From Lachnospiraceae bacterium (lineage in GTDB: Bacteria; Bacillota; Clostridia; Lachnospirales; Lachnospiraceae): a DNA stretch of 64,000 bases. Within the stretch, counting starts at the first letter, position 1, and each line of letters begins with the position of its first letter. Below, piece after piece: positions 62,757 through 64,000 of the stretch. Under the pieces are notes generated by a model. It made no database searches. It saw only the letters and a list, made by a program, of their open reading frames with translations, and was not told where the DNA came from. A program made the position numbers and the translations under genes. The DNA is taken from positions 61,038 through 125,037 of the forward strand of contig CAJTDL010000015.1 of assembly GCA_910575035.1 (NCBI GenBank), in the 5' to 3' direction.

Positions 62757-63308
62757 ATGGGAGATTACAACCGTTTAAGCAAATTCCTAAGCCTGATCCT
62801 GCGGCACAAGCCAGAAGCCATAGGCATAGAGCTGGATAGCCACGGATGGGCGGATATAGAGAGCCTGTTGGCAGGCATTAATGCCACTGGCAGGCAGGTC
62901 AACCAGAAAATTCTGGAAGAGATCGTAGCAACAGACGCCAAGCAGCGCTACAGCTTCAACGCGGATAAAACCGCTATCCGCGCAAACCAGGGACACAGCC
63001 TTCCCATAGACCTGGAATTGCAGGTACAGAACCCCCCAGGCCGCTTATTCCATGGAACCGCTATCCGTTTTTGGAAATCCATCCAGGCAGAAGGCTTAAA
63101 TCCTATGGGGCGCCAGTATGTCCATCTCTCCAAGGATCCAGGCACGGCAGCCAAGGTAGGCCAACGCCACGGCAGCCCCATAATCCTGCAAGTGGACAGC
63201 AGCTCCATGCACCAGGATGGACACCCATTCTACCTTTCCCAAAACGGCATATGGCTCACGCCCAAAGTCCCAGCAAACTATATAAAGCTTCTGGAAAACC
63301 GATTATAA
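62757..63308 (+). CDS. kptA: RNA 2'-phosphotransferase, KptA/Tpt1 family
   Basis: 183 residues. Family enzymes move a 2'-phosphate from RNA to NAD+, making ADP-ribose cyclic phosphate. The ATG follows ACAGGAGGGC. FLSLILRHKPEAIG and LDSHGWADIESLL (N-terminal winged helix), IRANQGHSLPIDLE, LFHGTAIRFWKSI, HLSKDPGTAAKVGQRHG are conserved; the catalytic Arg-His-Arg-Arg set appears present. Bacteria lack the yeast tRNA splicing substrate, so the natural substrate is unknown. Monocistronic. Confidence 0.92.
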   Translation: MGDYNRLSKFLSLILRHKPEAIGIELDSHGWADIESLLAGINATGRQVNQKILEEIVATDAKQRYSFNADKTAIRANQGHSLPIDLELQVQNPPGRLFHGTAIRFWKSIQAEGLNPMGRQYVHLSKDPGTAAKVGQRHGSPIILQVDSSSMHQDGHPFYLSQNGIWLTPKVPANYIKLLENRL

Positions 63309-63440
63309 AGGGCAAAGGCAATCGGGGCAAACTGGATTGCAGCAGAAAAATAATTATCTTGTGATGCAATTTAACAGGACGTTGAATACCGCAGGAGGAA
63401 ACCATTACAGAGCCAGGGTCATTGTCTGGCAAGCCGGAAT
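63309..63440. other. Convergent intergenic region
   Basis: About 130 bases between kptA and the truncated phosphatase. No clear terminator or other structure. Confidence 0.3.
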
Positions 63441-63887
63441 TTACCGTTTTGCGATAACATATTCACCATTTGAGTAACTGAATCGTGTATGGCTAATTTG
63501 AAATGCGTCCTTCTTCATTTGGCTTAGGAGCGTGTGCATAAAAAAGCCATGCGAAACAACGATGCAGTCTTTCTCTTTTTTAACGATCAGTTCTACAAAT
63601 TGTTTCGCACGGTAAATGGTTTCTTTCCTACATTCCTGTTGTGGACGGATATTAAAAAGCCATTGTAAACGTCCTGAAACATTCCAGAATATGAGCGGCA
63701 GCTTTTTATTTGAGGAAACGCTTGCACATAATGGCACTTCATCAATCAGTTTTGTAGAAATAAAATCTTTTACACCAAATAACTGATTAGCAGTTTCCCT
63801 GCTTCTTTGCAAACTGCTGATATAAATATTTGGATAATCTATCCGGGAAGCATCCAATCGCATAGGAAGAATCGGCGCTTCATCATA
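63441..63887 (-). pseudogene. Histidine phosphatase-family protein cut at its 5' end
   Basis: The frame encodes YDEAPILPMRLDASRIDYPN then IYISSLQRSRETANQLFG and the second half with CIVVSHGFFMHTLLS (the second catalytic His in SHG) typical of phosphoglycerate-mutase-like phosphatases. The N-terminal RHG motif with the phosphorylated His is missing. The frame is broken at 63888/63889, where IS-like sequence begins. An ATG at 63863 cannot give an active enzyme. Confidence 0.7.
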
Positions 63888-63888
63888 C

Positions 63889-64000
63889 GGTAGTGTAAAA
63901 TAGTTTGTGTCTTTGGTTAAAAATGGCTCCTTTTTGGTAAGAATTAAGATATGACAATTCTTACTGAAAAGGAGTATTTTTATGGCAGTTGCAAAGGAGC
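63889..64000 (+). mobile_element. Left end of a probable IS256-type insertion sequence (continues past window)
   Basis: GGTAGTGTAAAATAGTTTGTG at 63889 resembles IS256-family terminal repeats. An inverted repeat follows: CTCCTTTTTGGTAAGAATT (63927-63945 region) against AATTCTTACTGAAAAGGAG, reaching an ATG (63982) with AAGGAG upstream and product start MAVAKE. The hairpin covering the ribosome site is typical for protecting a transposase from outside reading. Assignment to IS256 is from memory of the end sequence and needs a search. Confidence 0.45.

Overview
The window looks like a chromosomal segment of a Gram-positive anaerobe of the class Clostridia, most probably Lachnospiraceae. This is inferred from gene order and protein style: the dgt-dnaG-rpoD-trmK-Nif3 cluster, a bifunctional FolB-FolK, AGGAGG-type ribosome sites, a Tad-type pilus locus without outer-membrane parts, and LTA-synthase-like and BIG2/InlB-repeat surface proteins. 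Most of it is housekeeping or stable accessory DNA. There is no CRISPR array, rRNA or prophage.

Layout. 1-8735: aldo/keto reductase with ferredoxin tail (cut by the window edge), dGTPase-like protein, primase, the main sigma factor, TrmK, a Nif3-family protein and a ThrRS-like/uridine-kinase fusion. 8798-12771: AraC regulator and a damaged GH43 enzyme with carbohydrate-binding and BIG2 domains. 12772-15340: repeats, the RNase P RNA gene, pyrBI and a regulator remnant. 15473-18657: an AT-rich ABC exporter module with its own regulator. 19226-21616: membrane protein, lipoprotein, Mrp-type ATPase. 21977-31039: a compact Tad-like pilus operon with three mini-pilin-like peptides and a 1329-residue surface protein. 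31165-35506: orphan substrate-binding lipoprotein, PHP phosphatase, tRNA-Leu(CAA), LTA-synthase-like sulfatase. 35718-39437: folC-folE-folP-folBK. 39889-45465: ABC-F protein, BspA-like protein, VWA/MoxR pair. 45713-48281: HAD phosphatase, DapF-like protein with both catalytic cysteines replaced, secreted protein, histidine-kinase remnant. 48401-51401: cysK, an O-acetylhomoserine sulfhydrylase and an Rrf2 (CymR-like) regulator. 51555-58417: ParB-like/BMP fusion, metallophosphoesterase, HelD helicase fused to a GH31 N-terminal-like domain, bioB. 58484-64000: truncated DUF2798 protein, XRE-regulated ABC exporter, kptA, and a histidine-phosphatase gene cut by what looks like an IS256-type insertion.

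The most unusual items are: (i) the HelD/GH31-N fusion; (ii) a family of small non-coding elements with ends GTTACTATTCAYGGCC, found complete, halved or decayed at seven or eight places, two copies with 8-bp target duplications; (iii) the Ser/Ser DapF homologue; (iv) the cytosolic ParB-like/BMP protein; (v) the mini-pilin trio in the Tad locus. Several genes were damaged by insertions or deletions (GH43, an HTH regulator, a histidine kinase, DUF2798, a histidine phosphatase), so the accessory parts are in active turnover.
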